From the NCBI RefSeq assembly GCF_000004075.3, contig NC_026655.2:6572001-6636000 (forward strand): 64,000 nucleotides of DNA, in the 5' to 3' direction. Source of the stretch: Cucumis sativus. Its lineage: Eukaryota > Streptophyta > Magnoliopsida > Cucurbitales > Cucurbitaceae. Made by a program: the position numbers and the translations under genes. Below are positions 39,242-51,638 of this stretch, in pieces. The first letter of the stretch is position 1. Every line of letters begins with the position of its first letter. The notes under the pieces are model-generated. The model worked only from the letters and a program-made list of their open reading frames with translations, ran no database searches and had not been told where the DNA came from.

Positions 39242-40151
39242 CTTGCTACTCTAAAATATCTGAACATAGAATTGAAAGAAATTTAGGCAAAAAAAATGAG
39301 TTCTACCTTAAAAATTAAAGCATACCATGTAACCTTAGTTAGGAAAGAGCAAGATTGAATTGAAATCCAAATAAATAGGTAGGTAAAAATAGAGGCAATG
39401 AATACTAGGATGCTTGGAAACAAAATTCAAATACATCATGGTCACGGTTCATAAACGGCTTAAAAAGGAAAAGAAAGTTCGAGTTACAAGTCGCTAATAA
39501 TTTGCAGATTCCTCCAAAACAACAAAATTATTTAGCACAAGTCGCAAGCAAGCAATTTGAGAAACACCGGGCCATTCCAATGCTATTAGATACTAAAATT
39601 AAGAGACTTAGAACATCCAATGATTCAAATAATTTAAGAGTGTCCCATTTTAAAAAAAAAATCAATCACTGATTCGAAATACAGGGTACAATATGTCACA
39701 TTGAAGATGATAACATCAAGCGCGTGTAATTTTCAAATACCGCCTGAAACAATTATAACGGACCATCTAAAAAAATCCAAACCAATCAAAACTATAGACA
39801 TTTTTTTGAAGGAACCCAGAGAAAAACAAATTCCAATTTCCTTTCATGAATATCCAATCCATAAAACAGTGTGTTCGTGTGTATGTTTCCAAGATCCAAT
39901 CAAGGAACCGCAAGATGAAGAGAAACATTATCAGAAACGATAAAAACTCAGATTGGCAAACGCAATGTCTGGGATATAAAAACCAGAAGTCATGAGAAGG
40001 GAAAGAGCAAAGCACTTACAGATATGGGTTTTTTTGTTGGCCGTTCAAATTTAGTTCTTCAAAGAAACAAATCCGACAGCCTAAAGGAGCATTTGTGGAT
40101 CAGTCTGAAGATATCAAGAGGAGAGAAAAAGCTTGAACCTTTATATATGTG
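39242..40151 (-). promoter_or_regulatory. Leader intron and TATA box of the T-protein gene
   Basis: A C/T-rich leader at about 40021-40115 ends in a TCT|GTAAGTG donor (GT at 40018-40019 on the - strand). The matching acceptor GTTCAG is at 39260-39265, 18 bases before the ATG, giving an intron of about 760 bases. The TATA box CACATATATAAAGG occupies 40138-40151. The intron is inferred from splice signals only. Confidence 0.5.
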
Positions 40152-40796
40152 TAGGTTATTTTACATCATATACCAACAAAATAATAATAATAAAATCAAA
40201 AGAAAATAACATTAAAAAACCATATAAGAGAAATAAAAAACTGCAAAAGGTTTGGTGAAATATAAAGTGGGTGGCGTAGGGTGCCCTCTTCCTAATCGAG
40301 CAGCCAAAAATACCCCATCTTTAATGGGTGGTGGTGGCACAATCTCACACACACCCTAATCTCTTCAAACTCTCTGCCCATTCCTCAGTTTCTTTCAATC
40401 ATATTTATCCCAAAAATGTACAGCGATTGATCCAAAAACAGGGTATCTCCACCGTTAAATTTGCAGTACGATTGACAAAATGGTGGGGTCAGCTATAAAT
40501 CAGAGACTTACGATTCTTCCCGTGGTACTAAGTACATGATATCAAAATGCCTCACCTAAGTTCGGTGGACTATCGCTTCAGAACCATGAAAAGCATAATA
40601 ATAATATTCTCACCAATTACTTCTTTCTCAGACAATTTATTGGTTTTCTGAAGATATAGTTTAACAAATTGATAATGTTAAAGAGCATGATAAACGAATA
40701 AAATTATGGCTAATGTGAATTTGGTTTTGGGTGAAACAAAAAGGGGTCATATCTCAGTTAATCTGAGTTCAGGAAGATCCTCGATCGTGAGCCACC

Positions 40797-40967
40797 ATGG
40801 CCACCTTTCATCAAAACGACGCCGGATTTGAGCCTAACCTCATTGCAGGCTCCGGTCTGCTAGAAACGGGAGTTGCAGAGTACAAGATTTTGGTGGAAAG
40901 GGAAAGCTAATGAGAAAGAAATTGTTTCCATGGAAGTGAAGAGTACTGTACAGTACAATAGCTCCAT
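40797..40967. other. Two overlapping antisense small ORFs of unknown status
   Basis: On the + strand an ATG in an unusually strong context (GCCACCATGG) at 40797 opens 37 codons (MATFHQNDAGFEPNLIAGSG...) ending at 40910. On the - strand an ATG at 40967 opens 35 codons (MELLYCTVLFTSMETISFSL...) ending at 40860, with a transit-peptide-like Ser/Leu/Phe composition. The segment is less AT-rich than its flanks. Neither product is recognised. It may be the surviving first exon of a gene, a noncoding transcript, or real small peptides. Confidence 0.3.
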
Positions 40968-41003
40968 TAGAGTGGACAACGATGAGCATGAGCTTCAGCT
41001 TAT

Positions 41004-41056
41004 TGGGCTGGGCCTACACTAGCGGTTGCCAACTATCGATTGAAATGCGGTGGGCC
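41004..41056. promoter_or_regulatory. Cluster of three site II (TGGGCY) elements
   Basis: TGGGCT at 41004-41009, overlapping TGGGCC at 41009-41014, and TGGGCC at 41051-41056. Site II motifs bind TCP factors and mark promoters of ribosomal, mitochondrial and cell-cycle genes. They sit 35-90 bases upstream of the - strand ATG at 40967, so they probably served a leftward transcript. Confidence 0.4.
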
Positions 41057-41099
41057 TAGTCGTGTGCGTTTAGTAATCCTAGGCCACTTCAGTTATATT

Positions 41100-42300
41100 G
41101 CTTCAGAAAATAGGGTCTTTTAATTGTAAACACAGATTATATAGTTTGCCATTGGATTATCTATTATAAAAATTGTGTCAATTCGATAATATATTTTTTC
41201 AAATGAATTTAAACACTGATAAAATTATTATAAGTATTTATAATTTGGTGGTTTGTCATGTTATACTTTTAAGTTCAATTATTATAAAGGACTATTATCC
41301 AATTTTATAAATAAATATATATTTTTTTAAATTAATTATACCATATCTTGAAACTATTGATGTTTTAGAAATTTAATTTCTTATATGCTTAACACCTTTA
41401 ATCCAAGTTGAAATTGACTCGAGATTACCTAAAAAATCTTTTAAAAAAAACTCATTTGTCCTTTGTTTCAAGATAGTCTCGAGAATCCTTTACTTTTCTT
41501 CGTCTTCAATCCCGGTCATGGGATTGACGAAGATCCCTCAATACTTTTTTTTTATTATTATTGCAATGTCGGGCGGATTAGGTCTTGTGATTTTCGATCA
41601 ATCACTTGGTAATACTTTTTCTAAAAAGTTGGTTTTGATTAATTTCTTGAATTGTTGTTGATAGACTCTCATGGCAAAAAAAAAAGTTATTATATATGTT
41701 AATTTTGTGAATCTAATTATATTTGCAATTGTTTTTTATTGTACATAGTATCCATTTAATAACTATAATAATTATAAAAAATAAAATATATGAAAATCTT
41801 GGAAAATTCTATTCTACCACAGCTATGAAAAGCTTACAACCTTTAGGTTTGTTTCTAGCGAAATTAGGATACAACTAAAAGTAGACAATGAATTGTAAGA
41901 AGAAATCATGTATCAATTGTTTGAAGAAATTATATTACTCTTTCTAGCCATTGTAATAACTTAATGGATAATATATTGATTATTATTAATTATAAAGTTC
42001 AATAGTTTGATCTTTTATGTTACAAGTGATAAACTAAAAAAATTTACTATCATTTAGGATTTAGCATAGAAACACAGTTTATGAAGACTTTCAAAAGATC
42101 ATAGAAAACATATATATATATATAGTCATATATATAGATGAACAAAATTTAAAAACTAGAATAGTATTTTATCACAAAAGTATTTATTATACATGGAATA
42201 TATATCATCAACTTGAACTTGAATATTTGAAAAAGGGAAACCAATAATATATATGTGATAAATACATAGGAAATGATGAGATATTAAAGATTACAAACAA
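41100..42300. other. AT-rich intergenic DNA
   Basis: No gene or recognised repeat; includes simple TA runs near 42100-42130. Confidence 0.5.
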
Positions 42301-42350
42301 ATTTTGTGTATCTTAATTAATTAATTGCATGGTGATGGGCAAAAGGTGGC

Positions 42351-43418
42351 TTAGGGTTGAGAACCATTGGTTTTAGCTTTAGTTTGATCATTTTTGTAAT
42401 CATCAGCTCCATTATTATTACTATTACTGTTTCCCATCCCAAATCCAATTCCCATACCAAAACCCATTCCAAATCCCATCCCCATTCCTTCTCCTCCCTT
42501 ACCACCGCCCCCAAAGTTATTTGTATTCCCTCCTCCGACGCCGAATCCACTGCCCTCCCCTTTACCATATCCTCCATTTGAACTACTTATTCCACCCCCT
42601 CCGCCACTGCCCCCACCACCGCCACCCGCACCGTTTCCTACTCCGCCCCCAAAACCACTACCATCACCCTTACTACTTCCTCCGTTTGTACTCGATCTCC
42701 CTCCTCCTCCACCCCCGCCACCACCGCTGCTTCCGCTACCTATGCCACCTCCAAAACCACTGCCATAGCCATTTCCTCCATTTGTTCCTCCTCCTCCACT
42801 ACCGCCGCCGCCACCTCCTCCTCCAGCTCCAGCTCCTCCACCTCCCCCAAATCCACTTCCATGTCCATACGCCTCCCCTCCCCAAACAGAATTGCCACCC
42901 CCACCGCCGCCACCGCCACCTCCTCCACCACCGCCTCCTCCGCCTAATCCAAACCCTGCACCGAATCCCATTCCTTGGCCAAAACCATTTCCACCGTTAC
43001 CACTACCACTACCACTACCACCACCGCCACCACCTCCTCCTGCTGCGCCTCCACCAGTCACCCCGCCGCCTCCAGCTCCATATCCACTACCATGACCATA
43101 TCCTTCTCCAGACCCACCTCCCCCACCGCCGCCGCCGCCTCCACCTCCACCATTACCACCTACACCAAACCCAGCTCCATAACCTTCACCATGGCCAAAC
43201 CCAACCCCATCTCCGGAATTGCCTCCGCCACTACCGCTCCCTCCACCACCACCACCTCCAGAACCGGGCTTGTCAGCTGGCCATCCAAAGAAGGTTCCAC
43301 ATCCCCTCCAATACCGGCAAGAATCTTCATTGTCAAATCCCCAGCCATAGCCAAAACTAAGTTGGGTTAAAACAAGAAGTATAAAACAAAGAAATTTGAA
43401 AGAAGATTGAGGCATCAT
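42351..43418 (-). CDS. Secreted glycine-rich protein (355 aa)
   Basis: Intact single-exon frame with adjacent ATGs at 43418 and 43415. Residues 1-23 form a signal peptide (MMPQSSFKFLCFILLVLTQL core). A short non-repetitive segment with two cysteines (C34, C40) and many aromatics (DSCRYWRGCGTFFGWPADKP) follows. After that come about 270 residues of Gly runs spaced by GYGHGSGYGAG- and FGAGFG-type blocks with Ser, Tyr and Phe, and a polar tail rich in Asn/Asp/Lys. This fits glycine-rich structural cell-wall proteins; no RNA-binding or oleosin-type domain is present. The antisense Pro/His-rich frames over the same bases are composition shadows. A TATA box lies about 60 bases upstream. Repeat number is likely to vary between accessions. 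Confidence 0.8.
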   Translation of the reverse strand: MMPQSSFKFLCFILLVLTQLSFGYGWGFDNEDSCRYWRGCGTFFGWPADKPGSGGGGGGGSGSGGGNSGDGVGFGHGEGYGAGFGVGGNGGGGGGGGGGGGGSGEGYGHGSGYGAGGGGVTGGGAAGGGGGGGGSGSGSGNGGNGFGQGMGFGAGFGLGGGGGGGGGGGGGGGGGNSVWGGEAYGHGSGFGGGGGAGAGGGGGGGGSGGGGTNGGNGYGSGFGGGIGSGSSGGGGGGGGGRSSTNGGSSKGDGSGFGGGVGNGAGGGGGGSGGGGGISSSNGGYGKGEGSGFGVGGGNTNNFGGGGKGGEGMGMGFGMGFGMGIGFGMGNSNSNNNGADDYKNDQTKAKTNGSQP

Positions 43419-43474
43419 TAATAATAATAATTAGAAGAGGGGTTTTTGCATGGGTTTCGCTGGTTGTTTGTGAG

Positions 43475-43484
43475 CTTATAAAGA
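43475..43484 (-). promoter_or_regulatory. TATA box of the 355-aa glycine-rich protein gene
   Basis: On the - strand CTTTATAAGC lies 57-66 bases upstream of the ATG, so the leader would be about 30 bases. Confidence 0.5.
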
Positions 43485-46400
43485 AGAGGAACTGCAGCCT
43501 ATAAGCATCTTTCTGTTTCCCTGTACTGTCCTTAATTTGTCTTACACACAGTACTAAATTACTATATTAATATTATTGGTCTTCTACCTACCTTCTTCTT
43601 CCTTTACCTCTGTTTCAAAAAAGGTTTCCAATCTGCGGGAATAATTCAAACTACACATTATTTCATTCTTAATTACCCACAATAATAATTAAAAGAAAAT
43701 TTAAAGTTAATCTCACATTTGATATATCCACTTAAATATCTAATTAATTATAAGATACTATACCATGACAATATTTTTTAATAATTCTTTTTACTTCTTA
43801 ACTAGAAGGAATATATACATGAAGAAGAGTGTAGGCATCTAGCTGCATGCATCAAAGACACCATTTTACAGTCATCATCACGTACATTTCTATTCCAATC
43901 TCATTCATATAGATTAATCAATAAGTAAGGAGGAGGGAATTCAAAGATCAAAGAGCTAGAGAGAGAAGCCCTGACAATGACATAAATACATTTAAGTTGT
44001 ATCTAAGTATTGCTTAGACTACATGCATTCATTTTTGTACATTCGACTTAGTTGGGTCACTAAAGTTTAACTTGAGACAGGCAAATTTTATGAAGATTTT
44101 TTTTTATATAGGTGCACCCATCCCTTTGACAATAATAATATAAAACATGTTTTTTTGTATAAAACAAAAAAGAAAGAATGAATAGGTTTGTGCATGTAGC
44201 AACTTTTTTTAATAGTATTATATATATGTGTGAGGTGCATTCATCTCTATACATATCATGCACATCATTCACACCAAAAAAGAAAATTAAATACTAAAAC
44301 AAATAAAAAATTTGTTATGTGTCAAATTATGATTGAATAATTTAGTGAGATAAACAAAATATGTGTTATTAATGCACCTACATAATTTTTTACTTTTTTT
44401 ATATAATAAAAAGAGATGTATGGATGAGATAAATTGCAATTAATCGTTATATCCTAATAAAAGGAATCTTTGTCTAGAAATGAAGGAGTATGAAAGTTAC
44501 TCTCACCAAAAGAAATAGCTTATTGTCAAACTACATTTCTATAATGGAGTTTACATTAATGGAAGTCTTTAAGCTTTTTACTAAAAACAACTCCATTTCT
44601 TATTAGAACAAATTAGGTTGTTCTCTTCTCTGCACATACTAAAATTATAGTTCAGAAATTAAAAACCAACTTTTTTATTAAAAAATCCCACAAGACACGT
44701 TAATCATTATTGAAAGTTTTCTGGTTAATTAAACAAAAAAAAAAAAAAAAAAAAAAAGGATGCAGCTCATAAGCTATACACCGAAGTTCTTTCTATAATA
44801 TAATACCATAACTATACTATCGCATAAGAGGATGAAGCTTACCTTCTATGTCCTAATAACTCACCTTTGGAATTATCTAATCAAACATTAGAAAATATAG
44901 ATTTTAAAAAACTTAACCTATATGATAAATTATAATTCGACAACTAAAATATAAAATGCAAATACATGACTACATGAATGTATTCTAAAATGAATGTACC
45001 CTAAATATCTTTCTATTTTTCTTGAATATTTGATTCTTGTACTTTCCCATTTTAGAATAAAGCCAAGCGGTATCGACAATAATTTTTTGAAACCACAATT
45101 TTATATTTTTTTTCTTCTTTTCCAAATTATAACAAAACTTATAAAATTATAGATTGCAATCTTTTTGTTTAAGAGAAAACTTTTTTTTAAAAAAAAAGAG
45201 ACACTTTATATCAAAAACAAACTTTAATTTTTATGTTAGAGAAACAAAAATATAAATAAATGAAAGAGATCTAGAAGCAAATATACGAACACAAGGCCTC
45301 CACTACTATTATATTTTAGTACAACAAATTCAAAAGAATATTTATATATCATACTAATTGAATTAGGTTCATGTTAATCGAGATCTAACATCCATAAATT
45401 TAATATAGTCAGAGAAGGGAAAGTCATTTTAGACCTACTAAAACTAATTAATTATCTTTCAAATATTCTATCACGTGATAGAAAGGTTTTGATTTGTAAT
45501 TCAAGGTTTGGAAAAAACTACACAAAAATAATTATCTAAGTTTGGGTAAAATAGTTAAACATATATATATATATATATATATAAATTGTTGACATGACAA
45601 GTGTCATTTGGATAAATGATTTTTAATTTTAACCAAATAATTAAAGAAGCACATTATTAAATAAATATATAAATATGGAAGAGATATATATATGCATGGT
45701 GGAGTAGGTGACAGCATCTTCTTAACAAATCAGTGGAGCAAAAAAGAAAGATTAAAAGGAAATTGTCACCCATAATCCCAGCTTCGAACTCTAATACACA
45801 ATATTAGAACCCCCCATCTGTTTTATTTTATAATAAAGTCCAGCCTGTCATTCTACTTTATTGTTACAAAATTATTTAACTTATGTACAAAATTTAATAT
45901 TTCCTAGGCCACGTGAAAAAACGAATTGGCCATACTTAGAATTTTGTTGACGTTTTTATTATTTCTCTCTCTCTCTCTTTTTTTTTTTTAATGAAACTAA
46001 GTAAGAATATAGTTAGGGTTATATGTGCATATTTTTTAGTCAAGCTCACTAGCAAAATAGAGTCTTGAACCAACTTGGTGTTTTCCCTAATATGTTCTTT
46101 TGATGCAAGTGATATCTAAGGCTTTAGATTACTTGTTTCTCAAGGTATAGACTATATATGTATGCATCATCTTAATGTGTTTTGATAAAAATGTCAAGGA
46201 ATTAAATGATATATATATATATAAATAAAAGAGGTATGTTCATTTGATAATCTAAAAAATTAAAAACTTTTAAATTGTAAAAGCATTTAAATTAACAAAC
46301 AAAACTCTTACCCTTCTAAGTGAGTGAATTATTTTTTTATTCTACATAGGTTGACATAGTTAAGCAATATAATTTACTCTATTACATTGTTTTTTTTTTT

Positions 46401-48169
46401 TTTTATGATATAATGAGAATTTAATTCCATTTCTCATGTCTGATATTATAATACCAACCATAATTATTAATTTAACATTGTAATTTTCTCTAATTGTAAA
46501 GAATACAAATTAATTATCACAAAAAGATTTGAAAATTTATTGTTGCAAAAGAAGTTAAAAGGAGAAAACACCAAAAGAAAAAATGAATTGTTTGCCCTAC
46601 CTTTCAGATCACCATGAGTTAGCCCAATCAAGAAAGGTCAATTATTAATGAAGAGACTTTGAAAACTATATAAAACCTTTTTCATCAATGTTTGGTTGCA
46701 TTATATTGCTTGAAAGTGTATAAAGTATAGTGCTCTCCAACACATTTAGCTACAAATTTAATCTATTCATGTTTATATATATTATTATTTCATGACTTTT
46801 CTTCTTCTTCTTCTTTTTTTTCTTTTATTAAAAAGAAGGAAAAACTAAACCCATTTATTTCATTTTATAATTTTAGTTTTCTATTTTAAAAAGGTATCCT
46901 TATAAGTACTATTTACCATTCCTAGTTTCAAGTGATCAAGTCTTTTATAAAGGGAAAAAAAAAAAATTTATTGCATTAGATTTGTATTACAAACTTACAT
47001 ATTAACTAGAATTATGAAAGTAAAAGAATTTATACGTGAAAGTTAATTTAATTATATATCATTTAATACTTATTTATTCTTATTTATAGGCTTGAAACAT
47101 AAAAGAAAGGTTAAATAAGTGGAAATGAATATTTATTTGAGAAAAAATAATATTGTAATTCCTTAAACACTAAATCCTCTCTAAACCATATGGTCTGATG
47201 TTATTTTAAATTAGTGATTGACTCGTAAATGAAAGTATAATATATCAATATTTAACATATAATCAAAAGTGAAGATTGTTATGAAATAGATGTAAAGAAA
47301 TTTGTTTTGACTTTGATTTGGGATAGATTCAAAACAAGGTTAACCAGCTTCCACTGCTTTTCATCAATGGAGCATGAACTACTCCCACTTAGGCAAAAGA
47401 TAATTATATCTTCTAGATATGCCTTTTCTTAATTATATATTATATCTACACATATATATCCTTATTTTCAAAAACCAACCAAATCTATTGGTGTTGGATG
47501 AGACTCAAAAGCCATTGCTATTTGTTTCAACAGATCGTTATATTGTAATAGAAATTATATTATTAATTAGTTTTAAGTATATATAGTTTTTAGTTAAACT
47601 AAATTGTTAACAATTGTTAGATATAAATTTTTGTAAATGATTATATCTTATAATATATATATAGGTATATTCAAATATTGCCAAATGAATCAAAATATAA
47701 TAAATTTTTAGACATGATCATTATATTGATAGGTTTTGTTTACCAATACACTTATAGACACTAATAAAAATCTATTAACATATATCATCGATAGAATATA
47801 AAAAAAAAATTTATATATGTTCATATTGTAAGTAATTTGAGGAAGAATTAATATATTTTATCATGTGTATTATTTATTTAATTATATGATAAGAACAATA
47901 ATGTAATTAGGTGTTGACAATATTTCTCTATATCTAACTTATAGTAAAAGTGCTAATTAATCTATTATTATTATTTCTTCCATCTGGTCGTCGACACAAT
48001 ATTTCTCATTTGTATTATTTATTTTATCATATGGAATGTTCAAATGTTAAGATTGAGCCAATTCAGTCAACGTTACCAAATAATAATGCCTACCAACTCC
48101 TATTATATTCGTGTATTCGTGTTAGGTGATTTGTGTTGTGTTAATAAAAAAATTACAACATATGATAAA

Positions 48170-48330
48170 AAAATTAATACCTATTTTTTTCTTCATATTT
48201 AAATATGACAAATAATTAGATATATTATAGAACTATTAACTTTTAAATTTGCTATTTTTGTAATTTAGAAAATGTATTCATATAAGTCCTATTATCATAA
48301 TTTTATTTTTTTGCTACTTTTGAAAACGTT
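48170..48330. repeat. Dispersed AT-rich repeat, copy 2
   Basis: Partner of 8860-9025, in the same orientation and with the same order of words. Ends were not defined. Confidence 0.45.
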
Positions 48331-48701
48331 CGTGTTTAATAATTCTATAAACTTTTAATTTTATATTTAATATAACATAAATCTTTGAAAATTTAATTTT
48401 GGAGAAGTTGAGAGTTCCCCTTCGAAAAAACCAAGTAGACTTATATTTCATATAAGATAGATCGACTATTTCTTTCTTTTTTAATTGATTTTAAGATGGA
48501 ACTCTATACTGTCAAATTTAACATGATATTAGAGTTCATTATTAAGTTAATCTCTAAATTCTTTTTTACGTGTCAAATAAATTTCTAATTCTTTTCAAAA
48601 CGTGTCACAAAGTAGGTTCAACTTTTATTAACTCTCCAAGTATAATCGTTAGACATTTTAGACTATTACATCCCCCAACATTTTGAATGAAGCAATAGAT
48701 A

Positions 48702-48980
48702 AAAGGTCATTCTAAAAATTTAGAGAGCTTTATTAGCTAAAAGAAAAAAATGAATTATATACGTCAAATTGATTTGATAATCCTTTTTATATTTGTGTCT
48801 AAGATCACCCTATATTTTTTGTGCACTTTAAATAATTTAAGAGGATAATGGACGGAAGATTATTCTAAAAACTTAGAGAGCTCTATTAGCTAAAACCCTA
48901 AAAAAAAAAACCCAATTATATATTATCAAATTGATTTCATAATCCTTTTTATATGTTTATATATGCATTTTAAATAATTT
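48702..48980 (+). repeat. Tandem duplication of an about 135-bp unit
   Basis: Copy 1 at about 48702-48838 and copy 2 at about 48854-48980 share TTAGAGAGCT-TATTAGCTAA, TCAAATTGATTT-ATAATCC and CTTTTTATAT...TTTAAATAATTT in order. Substitutions and small indels suggest an old duplication. Confidence 0.55.
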
Positions 48981-49576
48981 CTAACCACAACTTGTCTTGC
49001 TATCTAACTTAAATTTTAAGTAGGTGGATACTATCCTAAATTGATTGAAAAATACATAGTTTTTCAAAAATAATATAAAAACAAAAAATTATTTACTTTG
49101 GATGAAAAATTACTACTAAAACATAAAAATTCATTCAACAGTCAATAGTTTGTTCATTTTTTTTTACTTTTATTTTTACAATTTTTCTTAGTAATTAATA
49201 ATTAATGTACACAAAATTATGTTTAGAATTTGATTGGATGCTTCCAATAATGCATAGCACAAATTTAAATATTTGATACTAAAAGTTATGATTTATCATT
49301 TGATTTAACATTTTATAAGCCAATAAACCGTAATATGTGTATAGGTGAATTTACGAAGTAATTAAAAAGGGTCCTTGTTCATTGGTGTACTTTATAGTAA
49401 AAACCATATTGATTAAACTTTATAACATGAAATCACATAAATGTGTAAAGACACACAACAAACAACTTCTAACATACAATTAATAACATTATAATTAACC
49501 AAATCTTATATAGTAATTATTCAACAAGCCCTCAAATATATAGTAACGTCTGATGAAACAAAACACAATTTTGAAA

Positions 49577-49942
49577 TCAAGGCAGTCCACCTCCAAATCC
49601 ACCACCTGCTCCTCCGCCAGCTCCGCCACCTAAAATGCCACCACCACCGCCGCCGCCAAACCCTCCGCCACCGCCACTCCCTAGACCTCCAATGCCAGAT
49701 CCGAAACCCCCTCCACCTCCACTGCCGAAGCCCGAACCACCACCTAACCCACCGCCGCCGCCGCCACCGAACCCTCCGCCACCGCCGAGCCCGCCTCCGT
49801 ATCCAGGAAAGAACTGGAAAGGCAATGTCTTTTCACTCTCAATCTCTCCCCCATTTGTAATTACAAGTTTTCTGGGCTCTGAGGCCCAAATTAGTGCACA
49901 CAGAACCACCAGCCAGAGATATTTGAAAGCCGAAGAACCCAT
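49577..49942 (-). CDS. Small secreted glycine-rich protein (121 aa)
   Basis: Intact single-exon frame with ATG at 49942. The signal peptide covers about residues 1-21 (KYLWLVVLCALIWA core). A short charged spacer (PRKLVITNGGEIESEKTLPF) and then a domain of about 70 residues of GGGxGxGGG-type repeats with Phe, Leu and Ser follow. It fits a short structural glycine-rich cell-wall protein. It is a neighbour of the 355-aa protein on the same strand, but apart from Gly content and a signal peptide the two show no clear common non-repeat sequence, so local duplication is not established. Confidence 0.75.
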   Translation of the reverse strand: MGSSAFKYLWLVVLCALIWASEPRKLVITNGGEIESEKTLPFQFFPGYGGGLGGGGGFGGGGGGGLGGGSGFGSGGGGGFGSGIGGLGSGGGGGFGGGGGGGILGGGAGGGAGGGFGGGLP

Positions 49943-50000
49943 AATTTTTTTTAGAAAAAGAATAATTTGTTTTGATGGGAATCAAGAGTTTTGAAATGTT

Positions 50001-50010
50001 GTATTTATAG
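50001..50010 (-). promoter_or_regulatory. TATA box of the 121-aa glycine-rich protein gene
   Basis: CTATAAATAC on the - strand, 59-68 bases upstream of the ATG. Confidence 0.5.
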
Positions 50011-50639
50011 AAGTTCATGAAGTGAAAAAAAGGGTAAAATGAGATGACATCAAGATATCATAAATTACCCGTGGCTGGGCAGTTTACTGATTCAGATCTC
50101 CCAATCTGCCTTTTAGTTGAGACTTCCCATGCATTCCTTGTTGGATGAACTTTAAAAAAGAAAAGAAAAGACCATGAGCAAATAATTCTCGAGGAATATG
50201 TTTGCACTTTTTCTTATGTTATTCCATCAATTTTCCAATTACATCATTAGAATTATTCTCCCACACACCAATTAATTTGATTGAAACAAATATTCAGAAA
50301 TTAGATGAAGCTTTTCTTGGTTGCATTTATGCTTTTTTGGTGCAGCATATGAAAACTTCAAATTGAGTTGTTGGAAGTTACTTTTTCCCTTTTTTTTTCT
50401 CATTTAGTAGATGAATGGAATTTATTCGTTGTGGGTGATGATGATCTCACCACCTACAACAGTAATATTTTGTGTTCCAGTTTGAAGATAATCTTGAGTT
50501 TTTAAGATGATTTATTATTAGAATTTTCCTCTGTTTAGGAACAACTTTCATATATTTATTTTTTCAAATCAATTTGAATAAAGAAATCCTTTCTCGGTAT
50601 ATTTGCCATTTTCATTATATATATATATTGGTCATACAA

Positions 50640-51180
50640 GGTTGACTAGAGAGATACGAGGTCTAGGGACAAAGATAAGGGTCTAAGATGACAACCCAAA
50701 GCTAATGGAATCATCATCCGTCCATGCATATCCTTTGGAGATCGATCCAAATTACAAATAGATTTGTCAAAACCCATGAGAGAGTTTATACAGAGGATCC
50801 ATAAGAGAGCTTAAAGGTAGTTGATTAGTGATATTATGGAAGTTCCATGTAGTATTACTTGCGTGTACCGTGGAGGACTCTTGTACTCTTGTAGTAGTAT
50901 TACTGAAGTTTTAGTAGTGCTTAGTGATATCATGAAAGTCTTAGGATGTAATATCCAATGGTACTAATGGAAATTCATATAATAGTACTACGGAGGTCTT
51001 AACAGTACCTAAGTAGTACAATAGAACTTTTAATAGGGTCTAGCAGTACCACTAAACCTCTACACTAGGTCGGATGGTAGTGGTTCACATTCATAACAGA
51101 TGATTTACGAATGAATGTGAGGACAGTAGCATCGATGAACAATTGACTGACTTCTTCGAGTAATGACAATATAGGATATA
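50640..51180. repeat. Degenerate AGTAGTACTA-type repetitive stretch
   Basis: Words such as TAGTAGTATTACTGAAGTTT, TAGTACTACGGAGGTCTTA and AGTACCTAAGTAGTAC recur with decay through 50840-51060. They alternate with GAAGTTTTAGTAG / GAAAGTCTTAGGATG-like blocks. No frame and no recognised element. It reads like an old tandem array of a unit of about 40-55 bases. Confidence 0.35.
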
Positions 51181-51638
51181 AAAAAAGCACATCATAAGAT
51201 TTCAAACCATTATATATAAATATATATAGGCACACATGTATATATATAATTCATTTCTCTAAAATCCCTCCAAATCCTGTGGTTCAAACCAGAGAGTAAA
51301 TTTTCTTCATATAGAAAACTTTTTTTTAACACATCAAAATTCTCTCTCCTGTATTTACTATGTATGTTTATTCCATTTCATTTAATCACTGCATCTTCCT
51401 AACAAATTTCCGATCCATTTTCATCTCTTTTGTTTAACTCAAAGTTTGTTTGAGCATTAGGCAAGTCATGCAAGTACTAAATAGAGCAAAATGTAAGCGG
51501 GGATAAATTTGATTCAAGAGCTCAAGTTGAGCTTTTTGAAGTTATATTCAAAACAAATGCTAATCTAACATCAGCTGAATCAATCATCATCTAGAATCAT
51601 GTCACCCACTCGTGACAAAAATGGTAAGATTTTGAAAC

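Larger units (their letters stand above)
43500..49570. other. Gene-free AT-rich region of about 6 kb
   Basis: No supported coding frame. It contains simple repeats (an A-run of about 23 near 44736; TA runs near 45561-45582, 46210 and 60-bp surrounds; CT run near 45967), a copy of the dispersed repeat seen at 8.9 kb, and one local tandem duplication at 48.7-49.0 kb. A TTATAGACACTAATAAAAATC word near 47752 resembles the 17.1 kb minisatellite unit. Confidence 0.5.

Noticed and set aside
42521-43360. 279-codon His/Pro/Leu-rich frame on the + strand, plus nearby Pro- and Thr-rich frames
   Set aside because: Composition shadow of the glycine-rich protein on the opposite strand (GGN codons read as NCC); no independent signal.
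44730-44760. Long A-run as a possible retroposed gene tail
   Set aside because: No mRNA-like sequence precedes it; simple homopolymer.
49635-49994. 119-codon Pro-rich frame on the + strand, resembling an extensin
   Set aside because: Antisense of the 121-aa glycine-rich gene, which has a signal peptide and TATA box on its own strand.
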